Assembly: GCF_039978735.1 (NCBI RefSeq)
Contig: NZ_JBDWAS010000045.1
Location: 1 to 64,000 of the forward strand
Origin: Maricaulis sp039978735
GTDB taxonomy: Bacteria > Pseudomonadota > Alphaproteobacteria > Caulobacterales > Maricaulaceae
Direction of reading: 5' to 3'
DNA: 64,000 bases
In this document: positions 16,773-27,734 of the stretch, in pieces
Position numbering within the stretch: position 1 is the first letter of the stretch
Layout of the letters: every line of letters starts with the position of its first letter
Translations under genes and position numbers: made by a program
The notes under the pieces: generated by a model
Told to the model about the DNA's origin: nothing
Databases searched by the model: none
What the model saw: only the letters and a program-made list of their open reading frames with translations

Positions 16773-17420
16773 TTGGCCCAGACCCAGAATACGAGCGAAC
16801 AGGGCTCGCGCCTCCTGATCGATGCCGGTCCGATCGGCGTGTGGATCGTTGTCTACAATCTCGCCCGCTTCGTTGCGGGGGACAGCGCGATCTACTGGGG
16901 TACCGGCGCCTACATGGTCGCTGCGACGGCTGCCGTCATCCTGTCGATCCGGGTGGAAAAGCGAGTCCCGCCCATGCTGATCTTCACAACGGCGCTGGTC
17001 CTTGGTTTCGGCGCAATGGGGATCTGGCTGCAGGATCCGATTTTTATCTACATCAAGCCGACCATCATCAATATCTTCCTGTCCTACATGATCCTGATCG
17101 GGCTCTTCTTCGGCCAGAATGTCTGGAAGATCTTCTTCCAGCACATTTTTGAACTGCCCGAGCGCGCCTGGACCATCCTGGCGATCCGCTGGGCGGTGTG
17201 GTTCCAGTTCCTGGCGGGGCTGAACGAAGTGATGTGGCGGCACATCACCGACAGCGTCGTGCCGGAAAGCGCGCGCTGGTTTGCCGGACTGGAGCTGTCA
17301 GAGGCCTTCTGGGCCAATGCCAAGCTGGGTGTCATCGCCCTGACGCTGGCCTTTGGCGCGGCGCAACTGCCCCTGATCTTCAGACACCAGCCTAAAACCG
17401 AAGGTAGCGCCGAAGCTTAG
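16773..17420 (+). CDS. yciB: inner membrane septation protein YciB/IspZ
   Basis: 215 residues with five membrane helices, the usual size and layout of the IspZ/YciB family (intracellular septation protein A). Recognisable stretches are LLIDAGPIGVWIVVYN-like N-terminus, VLGFGAMGIWLQDPIFIYIKPT and NEVMWR. In enterobacteria YciB interacts with elongation and division proteins and supports envelope integrity. The start is a TTG at 16773 after GAGCGGGAGACG. It is 23 bases after the EamA gene and probably co-transcribed. Confidence 0.9.
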   Translation: MAQTQNTSEQGSRLLIDAGPIGVWIVVYNLARFVAGDSAIYWGTGAYMVAATAAVILSIRVEKRVPPMLIFTTALVLGFGAMGIWLQDPIFIYIKPTIINIFLSYMILIGLFFGQNVWKIFFQHIFELPERAWTILAIRWAVWFQFLAGLNEVMWRHITDSVVPESARWFAGLELSEAFWANAKLGVIALTLAFGAAQLPLIFRHQPKTEGSAEA

Positions 17421-17503
17421 TGCGAAATTCCGTGCTCGGATCAACGTCATTTTCACGTTATAAATCCGCATTAGGATGATATCGGGATCGGGCGGAGAGG
17501 GTC

Positions 17504-18118
17504 ATGTCGCAGCACAAGCCGGACACGAAAAAATTCGACCTGGCCGAGTCGCCGGGACACCTTCTCCACCGCGCACAGCAATTCGCGGCCGAACGCTTCA
17601 TGAAGGCCATGGCCGGCGCCAAGCTGACCCAGCGTCAGTTCGCCGTGCTGCACGCCACCGGCGGGAATGAGGGCCTGACCCAGACCGAGCTGGTCAAGGT
17701 GACCGGGATCGACCGGTCGACGCTCGCAGAGCTGGTCGCGCGCATGGTGCGCAACGGCTTGCTGGAACGCGAGAAGCTGCCCGATGACGGCCGTGCCAAT
17801 GCGGTCCGTCTGACCGATGACGGGCGCGCCCTGCTTGAAGCCGCCACGCTCGGCGCGATGGAGGCCGACAAGGCGATCCTGTCGGCCCTGCCGAAAAACA
17901 AGCGGGCCAGCTTCCTGGAAACCCTGCGCCGTATCGCCCTGACCCTGGAGAAGGGTGAGGAGGAGGCCAAGAAGGCGCGTGAAAAGGCCAAGGAAAAGAA
18001 GAAGAAAGCCAAGAAGAAGGCGAAGGAAAAAGCCAAGGAAAAGGCGAAGAAGGCTGCCAAAAAGGCGAAGAAAGCCGAAAAGGTCGCCAAGGCTTCGCCG
18101 GAGCAGATGTCAGCCTAG
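17504..18118 (+). CDS. MarR-family regulator with lysine-rich histone-like tail
   Basis: 204 residues. Residues 20-145 form a MarR winged helix: recognition region LTQTELVKVTGIDRSTLAELV and the wing DDGRANAVRLTDDGRAL. Residues 150-197 are an Ala/Lys/Glu tail with about 24 lysines in 48 positions (repeats of KAKEK and AKKA), like the C-terminal tails of bacterial histone H1-like proteins. Such tails bind DNA without sequence preference. Members of MarR lacking this tail are usually 140-160 residues, so the tail is an addition. The start follows GGAGAGGGTC. Ligand and targets unknown; it may control itself. The tail DNA is an A/G-rich repeat (GCCAAGGAAAAG), prone to length change. Confidence 0.88.
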   Translation: MSQHKPDTKKFDLAESPGHLLHRAQQFAAERFMKAMAGAKLTQRQFAVLHATGGNEGLTQTELVKVTGIDRSTLAELVARMVRNGLLEREKLPDDGRANAVRLTDDGRALLEAATLGAMEADKAILSALPKNKRASFLETLRRIALTLEKGEEEAKKAREKAKEKKKKAKKKAKEKAKEKAKKAAKKAKKAEKVAKASPEQMSA

Positions 18119-18171
18119 CGCAATTTCATCGCAGTTGAGGTCGATGAAGTTGCTCCGGCTTCTGAGCGGGC

Positions 18172-18216
18172 GCATTTTCGAACCGCAAAACCGGTTCCCA
18201 CTTTTGCTGAAAATGC
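18172..18216. repeat. 45-bp palindromic repeat, copy 1
   Basis: GCATTTTCGAACCGCAAAAC then CGGTTCCCACTTTTGCTGAAAATGC-type ending. Outer arms GCATTTTC and GAAAATGC are inverted, and an inner CCGGTT core is shared with the two copies at 55615 and 55676. This motif is a known kind of dispersed intergenic repeat in alphaproteobacteria. It lies between the convergent marR-like gene and ccmG and might serve as a transcription stop. Confidence 0.8.
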
Positions 18217-18217
18217 T

Positions 18218-18727
18218 TTAGCGGCGCGCGCCACGATCCAGTGCCGGATAGATGCGATTGCGCAGCACATCGGCAGTGAGCGGTCCCGGCCAGCGGGTCA
18301 GGATCTCGCCATCTGCGGATATCACCAGCGTCTCCGGCGCCCCGGAAATCGCCAGCGCGTGCGCCGAGGCGCCGTTCACGTCCTGCATGATGCCCGCATA
18401 GGGATTGCCCAGCTCGGCCAGGAAAGCATTGGCGTCGTCGGGGTGATCGCGCCAGTTGATGCCGTAGATCGAATAGCCTTCCGCCCGGAGCGCCATCAGC
18501 ACCGGATGCTCGATGCGGCAGGGCGCACACCATGATCCCCAGACATTGAGCAGGTAGGCACCCTCGATCTCCGCCGGATCGAATGCCACCTGTCCTGCCA
18601 GCGGAGCAAGAGACAGCTCAGGCAAGGCCTCGCGCGGCGCGTGATGGTCCTGATACACTCGCCAGCCCAGCATGCCAGCCAGCGCCAGGACCGCCAGCAA
18701 CGCAGCCAGACGGATGGCCTGCATCAT
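18218..18727 (-). CDS. ccmG: cytochrome c maturation thioredoxin CcmG/DsbE
   Basis: 169 residues. One N-terminal membrane anchor (about residues 5-22) and a periplasmic thioredoxin fold with the active site WCAPC (C67, C70) and the cis-Pro loop GAPETLV (P131). CcmG reduces the apocytochrome c haem-binding cysteines or CcmH. The family usually has GVPETF here, so GAPETL is a mild variant. The start is the first of two ATGs (18727, 18724); ATGATG overlaps the ccmD stop. Last gene of the ccm cluster in the window; a palindromic repeat sits just after its stop. Confidence 0.92.
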   Translation of the reverse strand: MMQAIRLAALLAVLALAGMLGWRVYQDHHAPREALPELSLAPLAGQVAFDPAEIEGAYLLNVWGSWCAPCRIEHPVLMALRAEGYSIYGINWRDHPDDANAFLAELGNPYAGIMQDVNGASAHALAISGAPETLVISADGEILTRWPGPLTADVLRNRIYPALDRGARR

Positions 18728-18879
18728 GCCTCGTCATTCTCCAGACGGCGCAGGCGTTCGGTCGCGGCGCGGCGTTCCAGCAATGCCAGAATGACCAGAG
18801 CCGCAAGCGCCAGGGCAGACAGGCCCCAGGCCGGCCAGATGAAAGCCGCATAGCCACCCATCGCGAGGAACTCGCTCAT
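18724..18879 (-). CDS. ccmD: haem exporter protein CcmD
   Basis: 51 residues. One membrane helix (about 10-33, YAAFIWPAWGLSALALAALV) followed by a basic tail (LLERRAATERLRRLE), exactly the CcmD form, and the family phrase GGYAAFIWPAWG. CcmD keeps the CcmABC complex with CcmE for release of haem-loaded CcmE. It overlaps ccmC by 4 bases upstream and ccmG downstream, so all three are coupled. Confidence 0.92.
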   Translation of the reverse strand: MSEFLAMGGYAAFIWPAWGLSALALAALVILALLERRAATERLRRLENDEA

Positions 18880-19634
18880 ACTTCGCCTCCCAAGGTGGTC
18901 TGCGCCGCGCGGGCCGCCTGCAGCTTGCGGCGCTCGATCTGTCGCGCCCGCTGGATCACGGCGCGCGAGCGCAGCCGGTAGAAGACCAGCCAGGCCGCCA
19001 GCATCGTATAGGCGAGCGCCATGATGGCGAGCGGCCAGAGCTGGCTGGAATGGATGGTGGGTCCGTCGAAACGGATCACCGAGGCCGGCTGATGCAGGGA
19101 TGACCACCAGTCGACCGAGAATTTCACGATCACCAGATTGACCACACCCGCCATCGCCAGGACCGCGCCGGCCCGCGCCGCCTGCTGGGCATCCTCGAGC
19201 GCGGCGCGCAGGGCCATATAGCCCAGATAGACCAGCAGCAGGACGAGCACGGAGGTCATCCGTGCATCCCATTCCCACCAGGTCCCCCACATCGGCTTGC
19301 CCCACAGCGAACCGGTGATCAGGGCCAGCACCGTGAAGACGGCCCCGACCGGCGCAATCACCTCGGCCGCCGCGTCAGCCAGGGCGTGACGCCAGACGAA
19401 GAAGACAAAGCTGGCCCCGGCCAGCGCCGCATAGAGCGCCATCGCCATATAGGCCGCCGGCACATGGACATACATGATCCGCACCGTATCGCCCTGCTGG
19501 TAGTCCGGCGGCGAGCCGAAGAAGGAGAGGTAGATACCGATGCCCAGCAGCAGAACGGTCAGAACACCCAGTACCGGGATCGCCCGCCGGGCCAGACCGT
19601 CAAAACGCTGGGGGTTGGAAAAGTAGGACAGCAT
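18876..19634 (-). CDS. ccmC: haem transporter/handling protein CcmC
   Basis: 252 residues with six membrane helices. The tryptophan-rich WWD motif WGTWWEWDARMTS lies near residues 117-130, and the two haem-ligand histidines are in YVHVPAAY (about 57) and SSLHQPAS (about 181). CcmC loads haem onto CcmE in the periplasm. Its start at 19634 is separated from ccmB by 234 bases of repeat-like DNA rather than overlapping it. Confidence 0.96.
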   Translation of the reverse strand: MLSYFSNPQRFDGLARRAIPVLGVLTVLLLGIGIYLSFFGSPPDYQQGDTVRIMYVHVPAAYMAMALYAALAGASFVFFVWRHALADAAAEVIAPVGAVFTVLALITGSLWGKPMWGTWWEWDARMTSVLVLLLVYLGYMALRAALEDAQQAARAGAVLAMAGVVNLVIVKFSVDWWSSLHQPASVIRFDGPTIHSSQLWPLAIMALAYTMLAAWLVFYRLRSRAVIQRARQIERRKLQAARAAQTTLGGEV

Positions 19635-19679
19635 GACTTCGCTGATTACTTTGGGATGCTCCGGGCGGCAAGTGCGACG

Positions 19680-19862
19680 GATGCGCGCTTGAAACGGTCC
19701 GGCACGAACAGGCTCCCCCTGCGGAGCGGGGAAGTGCCGACCCTGGCCTTGAGCCGGGGAGGCGATGGGGGAGGGTCGGATGCGCGCTACGCGCTTCGCG
19801 GGGCTTACGCGCCGCCCCCTCAGTCCGCTCGCGCGGACAGCTCCCCCCCCGCAAGCGGGGCG
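19680..19862. repeat. repeat-like DNA between ccmB and ccmC
   Basis: The gap contains GATGCGCGCTTGAAAC and GATGCGCGCTACGCGC direct copies, CCCCCTGCGGAGCGGGG and CCCCCCGCAAGCGGGG stems, and several runs such as GGGGGAGGG. These are hallmarks of dispersed intergenic repeats. No reading frame here looks real. It splits an otherwise overlapping ccm operon. Confidence 0.55.
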
Positions 19863-19868
19863 AGCCCT

Positions 19869-20537
19869 TTATCCCAGCCGGCTCCTCACGGCCGCAGCGA
19901 TGCCGAAGGGTACCAGCGCGATCGTTCCCAAAGACACGGCTGCTGTCAGCACGAGATTAGCCAGGGCGCGCTCATCGCCTTCGAAGCCGGCGCGACCGGC
20001 GCCGGCGGCGAAGATCAGGACCGGCACCATCATCGGGGCGGCGATCAGCGCGATCAGCAGACCGGAGCGGCGCACGCCGGCTGCCAACGCACCCGCAAAT
20101 CCTGCCAGGAGCACCAATGCGGGTATCGCCGCCGCAAGCGCAGCCGCCAGCATGATGCTGGGCTGAAGCGGCACGCCATACATCAGCCCGCCCAGGAGAG
20201 CGATCACCGGCAGGGGCCACAGCGTCGCGATGCCCTGCCCCAGCGTCTTGGCCAGGCAGAGCAGGGACAGCCCCATCGGCGACAGGGCATAGAGATCCAG
20301 CGTGCCATCGGAAAAATCGTCGCCATAAAGGCGCTCGGCCGATTGCAGTACCGACAGGAGGGCCGCAAAGCCCATCAGGCCGGGACCGGCCGCGGCGAGG
20401 AGCTCCGGCGACGGTCCGATCGCGAGCGGCGCGAGGGTAATGGCGGCGAGGAAGAAGGCGGCCGGTCCGGCCGGACCGCCACCGCCCGACCAGGCGAGCC
20501 GCGCCTCGCGCGCAAAGACCGCCCCGAGCCGGCTCAC
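19869..20537 (-). CDS. ccmB: haem exporter protein CcmB
   Basis: 222 residues with six membrane helices, the permease of the CcmAB ABC complex. FAREARLAWSGGG at the N-terminus, the loop LYGDDFSDGTLDLYALSP near residues 70-87 and LAKTLGQGIATLWP are family features. With CcmA it uses ATP to release haem from CcmE. The start overlaps the ccmA stop (ATGA), so the two are coupled. The stop is followed by repeat DNA. Confidence 0.95.
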   Translation of the reverse strand: MSRLGAVFAREARLAWSGGGGPAGPAAFFLAAITLAPLAIGPSPELLAAAGPGLMGFAALLSVLQSAERLYGDDFSDGTLDLYALSPMGLSLLCLAKTLGQGIATLWPLPVIALLGGLMYGVPLQPSIMLAAALAAAIPALVLLAGFAGALAAGVRRSGLLIALIAAPMMVPVLIFAAGAGRAGFEGDERALANLVLTAAVSLGTIALVPFGIAAAVRSRLG

Positions 20538-21187
20538 CGGTACATCCCCAGATCCAGCATGGTGGCCCCGGGCCAGTCCAGCGTCTGGTGCGTCGCCGCG
20601 ATCACGCTGCCGCCGCGGCTGCGGTGCCAGGCAACCAGCTCCGCGAGACGGTCACGGCCTGCGCCGTCGAGCGGACCGGCGGGTTCGTCGAGCAGCCAGA
20701 GCGGCCGGTTGGCCAGCGCCACGCGGACGAGGCCGGCACGCCGCTGTTGCCCCCGCGACAGCTGACCGGCCGGCCGGTCGATCAATGCCTCGATCCCCAT
20801 CACACGCATCAGCGGGAGGATTGCTGCGCGCGGCGTGCCGTGCATATCGGCCCAGAAGCGCAGGGCGTGCCGCAAGGTCTCGTTCGGCTTGAGCCCGTCC
20901 GCATGGCCGAGCCAGCCGAGTGTGTCTGCAGCGACCAGACCGGCAGGCTGGTCGCCGATCGTCACCACGCCCTCGTCCGGACGCACAAGGCCGGCCAGGG
21001 CCCGCAGCAGGGTTGTCTTGCCGGTCCCATTGGGACCAACCAGCAGGAGCGCGCCGGACGGCGCGAGCGCCAGGTCCAGGCCCTCGACCAGCCGCAGCCC
21101 GCCGCGCGACAGGGAAAGCCCTGACGCTTCAAGTGTCTGCGGAGAGAGCGCCGCAAGGGCTGGGAATTCGGCAAGGACGGTCGTCAT
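20534..21187 (-). CDS. ccmA: haem exporter ATP-binding protein CcmA
   Basis: About 217 residues. Walker A VGPNGTGKTTLL near residues 48-59, signature LSRGQQRRAGL, Walker B LWLLDEPAGPLD and the switch histidine near SVIAATHQ are all intact. It energises the CcmAB transporter. The start is uncertain: 21187 (MTTVLAEF) gives the usual length, 21196 (MLAM) is as good, and neither has a strong SD. First gene of the ccm set; ccmE, ccmF and ccmH are not in the window. It faces away from acnA. Confidence 0.94.
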   Translation of the reverse strand: MTTVLAEFPALAALSPQTLEASGLSLSRGGLRLVEGLDLALAPSGALLLVGPNGTGKTTLLRALAGLVRPDEGVVTIGDQPAGLVAADTLGWLGHADGLKPNETLRHALRFWADMHGTPRAAILPLMRVMGIEALIDRPAGQLSRGQQRRAGLVRVALANRPLWLLDEPAGPLDGAGRDRLAELVAWHRSRGGSVIAATHQTLDWPGATMLDLGMYR

Positions 21188-21354
21188 GGCCAGCATGTCG
21201 CCCGAGCGGGCTTGGTTCGTCAACGCACGGAACGCCGCATTGCAGCAGCGCCCCACACCGGTTAAAACCCCGCCAAAACATACGGCCACTTCGAAATGGC
21301 CGACCTCCCACCGGGCATTCCCCGCCCCTTCGACGCCTTACGAGGATGACGCAT

Positions 21355-24030
<2,676 letters not shown>

Positions 24031-24139
24031 GGGTTTTGCGGGCGGACACGCGAATGGTCTGCGTGCCCGCCCCCTCCCTCTCGACGCCGTCACGTCCAAG
24101 TGATTGGCGCGCCCGGGCCGGGGTGATTATCTAGACAAC

Positions 24140-24895
24140 ATGCGACAGCTGGTGTCCCTCTTCCTTGCCCTGGCAGCCGCCGGGCCTGCCCTGGCCGGCG
24201 AGCCGGATACGCGTGAAGCCGCGTGCTGGTCGGAACGGCCGGTGCTTGTGGAGCTCTTTACCAGCCAGGGCTGCCCGCTCTGCCCCGACGCCAACCGTTA
24301 TCTGGGCGAACTCGACCGCCACGAAAACGTCTTCACCCTCGCTTTCGCCGTGTCCTACTGGGACATGTATGGCTGGACCGACACCTATGCGCGGCCGGAA
24401 TATGTCCAGCGCCAGCGCATGTATCTGCCCAATCTCGATGTCAGCCGCCTCTACACACCACAATTCGTGATCGACGGCATCACCGACGCGCCGGGCTGGA
24501 ACCGCGACAAGGTCTCCGGTGCCGTCAATGAACGCCTGTGCGCCATGCCGGACAGCCCGGTCATCCGTCTGGAAGACGGTCCGTTCGGTTCCTTCATGGT
24601 GCATCTGGACGGCGAGCCCCCGGAAGAAGAGCTCGACGTCTGGCTGGTCGCCTACGCGCCGGGCTGGGCCATGGTCGAGATCGGCGCCGGTGAGAATGAA
24701 GGCCTCGACATGCCGCACTACAACATGGTCAAGAGCCTGACCTATCTGGGCTCATGGTCCGGCGGCGAAGCCACTTTCATGGGCGAGAGCTTCCGCCGCT
24801 TCGGTACCGTTGCCATCGTGCAGGGCACGGGCGGCGGCCCGATCTACGGCTACGCCCACGCCGAACCGGAAGACGAGGACGGCCGGCAGCACTAG
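24140..24895 (+). CDS. exported DUF1223 thioredoxin-like protein
   Basis: 251 residues. The start at 24140 opens a signal peptide (MRQLVSLFLALAAAGPALA). The mature protein has the DUF1223 signature: VLVELFTSQGCPLCPDANRY, in which a CPLC pair replaces the more usual CSSC, then FAVSYWDMYGWTD and YTPQFVIDG. The fold is thioredoxin-like and the family is probably periplasmic. Function unknown; a disulfide or metal role is suggested by the Cys pair. No co-directional operon partner is evident. Confidence 0.85.
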   Translation: MRQLVSLFLALAAAGPALAGEPDTREAACWSERPVLVELFTSQGCPLCPDANRYLGELDRHENVFTLAFAVSYWDMYGWTDTYARPEYVQRQRMYLPNLDVSRLYTPQFVIDGITDAPGWNRDKVSGAVNERLCAMPDSPVIRLEDGPFGSFMVHLDGEPPEEELDVWLVAYAPGWAMVEIGAGENEGLDMPHYNMVKSLTYLGSWSGGEATFMGESFRRFGTVAIVQGTGGGPIYGYAHAEPEDEDGRQH

Positions 24896-24971
24896 AGTAC
24901 TTGCAAGCCAATTTCAGCTTGAGCACGCCCGGGCCATCGCCCTAAAGTGGTGCGAGGCTGGGGGATACGGT

Positions 24972-27116
24972 ATGTGGTGGCGTGTTTTTGCAGGTGCTGT
25001 GCTGGCAATTCCGCTCAGCATAAGCGCGGTTTTTGTGACCGAGACCTTTCAGCGTGGCCTGTCGGCTAACAGTCCGGACGAACGCGATGTTCTGCGTCCG
25101 CTGCGATTCGCCGAAGCGCCAGATCCGGAAGTAAGCTTCGCGCCGATACCGGACTTCGTCGTTGACGTAGATGTCCCGGCCGCAACAGAGAGAAACAAGA
25201 CCCCGCCCGACGGCGTTCTGCCCCTGTTGTTCGACTATCAGTTCTTCGCCGGACGTAGCCACGCCGACCATTTTCATCGCCAGATCGTCGATACGGCGAA
25301 CCAGGCTGGTGCCAATGCGATCTCGCAAATCTCGATTCCGTTCGACCCGGCACGCCAGTCGGTCCAGCTGCATCACCTCGTGCGGACGCGCGACGGTGTC
25401 GTGGAAACACTGAACGACTCGGTTCGGCTTGAATTCGTTCGTCCGGACAGCGGACGGGAAACCGGCATGTTCAGCGGGCAGGTCACCGCGCTTCTTCGCG
25501 TACCGGGGATGCGCGCAGGCGACAGACTCGAGCTGGCCTACACAATCCGCGATCAGTCCCCGGTCACGGGACATCGCTATACGCTGGCGATCTCCTATGC
25601 CGATCAGATGGTTCTGTATGACCAGGTGCATGTGCGCTCCTCCTGGCCACGCGGACCGCTGAATTTCAGCGGCCATGGCGGAGCGCCCGAAGTGAGCGAG
25701 ACGTACGAAGACGGGCGCACGATATTGTCATACGGTCCCGGACCCGTGGAGTTCACAGAGCCGGATTATCTGACCCCGCCCTGGCGCTACCCCTACCCCG
25801 TCTGGGTCGGCACCCAGTACGAGAACTGGCATGAGGTCGCTGAGTGGGCTGCCGAGCTCTTCCAGCCGGTGAGCGATCCCGATGTCGACGCGCTTGCGCA
25901 GACAATCATGCAGGCCCACCCGGACGAGGACGAGCGCATTATGGCCGCGTTGCGCCATCTGCAGTCGGAAATCGATTATTTTGCGATCATGCTGGGAGAA
26001 GGCGGATACCGCCCTCTTCACCCGGCGGAGACGCTGCGGTTCTCTGAAGGTGATTGCAAGGCGAAGACCCTCCTGCTGATCTCCCTGCTGCACGCAATGG
26101 GCATCGAGGCCGAAGCCGCGCTGGTCAGCACCACGACGGGCCGGGGTCTGGACGTCCTGCCCCCGACCCCGCAGGTCTTCGATCATGTCATCGTCACGCT
26201 TGCCCGGGGCAATCGCCGCTACTGGCTGGATCCGACCGGCACCCCCCAGCACGGCGACCTGAGAGACCAGCAGCCCCTCGCCTGGGGCTATGCGCTGATC
26301 GCGAACGACAACAGCTACGCCCTCACACAGGTCGAGCGTCCGCTCGATCGCGTCCCCTTCCTCGATATCGAGGAGCGGTTCTCGATCGCTTCAGCCGACC
26401 GCGACGATCACCGGGCCGTCCTGCGCACGGAATGGGTCTATCGGACCGCGATGGCCGACCTGATGCGTGCCGCCGTGGACTTCAACGGAGAGGATACCGT
26501 TCTGGCCGGAATCAACAGTTTCTACGCGGCCCGCTTTGCCGACATGAATCCCATCGGAGACGCGACCCTGGAGGAAGACCCGGAATCCGGACATCTTGTC
26601 TTGTCTGCGGAGTACCAGGTCGAACTGTTCGACTTCAGCGCCGAGGACGCCCCGGAACCGACTTATGTCTTTGTTGCACACGGCCCGTCGCGTCAGATCG
26701 TCATGGCACCGCTGGAGAACCGGGAGGCCCCGCTTGCCATGCCCTATCCCTACGATGTGCGGCACCGCATCGTCATCAACCTGCCGGAGGGGGCAGAAGG
26801 CTGGATTCCCGACAGTGAGGAAGCGCTGGAATATGCCGCGGACCTGACGGTCGAGAATGATGTATTCGAGCTGATGGATGAGCGCCACTACGACGCCGAA
26901 CAGACGGTACTGACGGCACGGACCCGCGTCATGTCACCCGAAATCCTGCCGGAGCACTTCACCCGGGTCGGCAATGATCTGCAGACGGCAGATCAACTCG
27001 CTTTCATCGTCCTCGGTGAGCACATCAATGTGGCGATGGATCCGGGTCGCACACGCGGCCTGGTCACGCCCAGTGCGCCGCCCATCATACCGGGAATGGC
27101 CGCAGCCACACGATAG
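24972..27116 (+). CDS. DUF3857 and transglutaminase-like exported protein
   Basis: 714 residues. The start at 24972 (MWWRVFAGAVLAIPLSISAV) gives a signal peptide or anchor. A DUF3857 domain covers roughly residues 75-260 (from SHADHFHRQIVDT). A transglutaminase-like domain follows at about 300-440 with an intact Cys-His-Asp triad: GDCKAK, FDHVIV and YWLDPTG. The C-terminal 250 residues are beta-rich and probably periplasmic. Such proteins are widespread in Gram-negative bacteria; whether they crosslink, cleave or bind peptides is not settled. It is convergent with regA. Confidence 0.87.
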   Translation: MWWRVFAGAVLAIPLSISAVFVTETFQRGLSANSPDERDVLRPLRFAEAPDPEVSFAPIPDFVVDVDVPAATERNKTPPDGVLPLLFDYQFFAGRSHADHFHRQIVDTANQAGANAISQISIPFDPARQSVQLHHLVRTRDGVVETLNDSVRLEFVRPDSGRETGMFSGQVTALLRVPGMRAGDRLELAYTIRDQSPVTGHRYTLAISYADQMVLYDQVHVRSSWPRGPLNFSGHGGAPEVSETYEDGRTILSYGPGPVEFTEPDYLTPPWRYPYPVWVGTQYENWHEVAEWAAELFQPVSDPDVDALAQTIMQAHPDEDERIMAALRHLQSEIDYFAIMLGEGGYRPLHPAETLRFSEGDCKAKTLLLISLLHAMGIEAEAALVSTTTGRGLDVLPPTPQVFDHVIVTLARGNRRYWLDPTGTPQHGDLRDQQPLAWGYALIANDNSYALTQVERPLDRVPFLDIEERFSIASADRDDHRAVLRTEWVYRTAMADLMRAAVDFNGEDTVLAGINSFYAARFADMNPIGDATLEEDPESGHLVLSAEYQVELFDFSAEDAPEPTYVFVAHGPSRQIVMAPLENREAPLAMPYPYDVRHRIVINLPEGAEGWIPDSEEALEYAADLTVENDVFELMDERHYDAEQTVLTARTRVMSPEILPEHFTRVGNDLQTADQLAFIVLGEHINVAMDPGRTRGLVTPSAPPIIPGMAAATR

Positions 27117-27142
27117 GGACTGGAAGCGGCCGTGTTCCCGTC

Positions 27143-27694
27143 CTAGCGCGGTGCGCGCTTGGCGAGGATGCGCTGAAGGGTACGGCGGTGCATGTTGAGG
27201 CGGCGGGCGGTTTCCGAGACATTGTGATCGCACAGTTCGAAAACGCGCTGGATATGCTCCCAGCGCACCCGGTCGGCCGACATCGGATTTTCCGGCGGTT
27301 CCGGCTTGTCTTCCGGATGGGCCAGCAGGGCCTTGATGATATCGTCGGCATCGGCCGGCTTGGACAGATAGTCGACCGCGCCCGCCTTCACCGCAGCCAC
27401 CGCCGTCGCGATATTGCCATAGCCGGTCAGCATGACGACGCGGCAGTCGGGCCGCGAGGCGTGCAGCGACTTCACCACATCCAGGCCGTCACCATCCTGC
27501 AGGCGCAGATCCAGCACCGCGAAGGCCGGCGGATTGTTGCGCGCGACTTCCTTGGCCTCGTCCACGGATCCAACGGCGGACACAATGAAACCCCGGCCCG
27601 TCATGGCGCGGCCCAGCCGCGTCCGGAAAGGCGCATCATCATCGAGAATGAGCAGGGTTTTGTCTTCGGGAAGCTGGTATTCGATCTCGCTCAC
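27143..27694 (-). CDS. regA: RegA/ActR/PrrA-type redox response regulator
   Basis: 183 residues. The receiver domain has acidic pocket DDD at 18-20, phospho-acceptor D62 in AVLDLRLQDGDG, Thr in MLTGYGN and Lys in YLSKPAD. A proline-rich linker (KPEPPENP) leads to a Fis-type helix-turn-helix, ETARRLNMHRRTLQRIL, which is almost invariant in RegA orthologues. The family activates or represses genes for respiration, photosynthesis, nitrogen and hydrogen use by redox state. The start is a GTG at 27694 after GAGGACGGAC. It follows regB by 40 bases, so the pair is probably one operon. Confidence 0.95.
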   Translation of the reverse strand: MSEIEYQLPEDKTLLILDDDAPFRTRLGRAMTGRGFIVSAVGSVDEAKEVARNNPPAFAVLDLRLQDGDGLDVVKSLHASRPDCRVVMLTGYGNIATAVAAVKAGAVDYLSKPADADDIIKALLAHPEDKPEPPENPMSADRVRWEHIQRVFELCDHNVSETARRLNMHRRTLQRILAKRAPR

Positions 27695-27734
27695 ACGTCC
27701 GTCCTCGTCATTATTCCGGTGTGCAGAACCTTCA

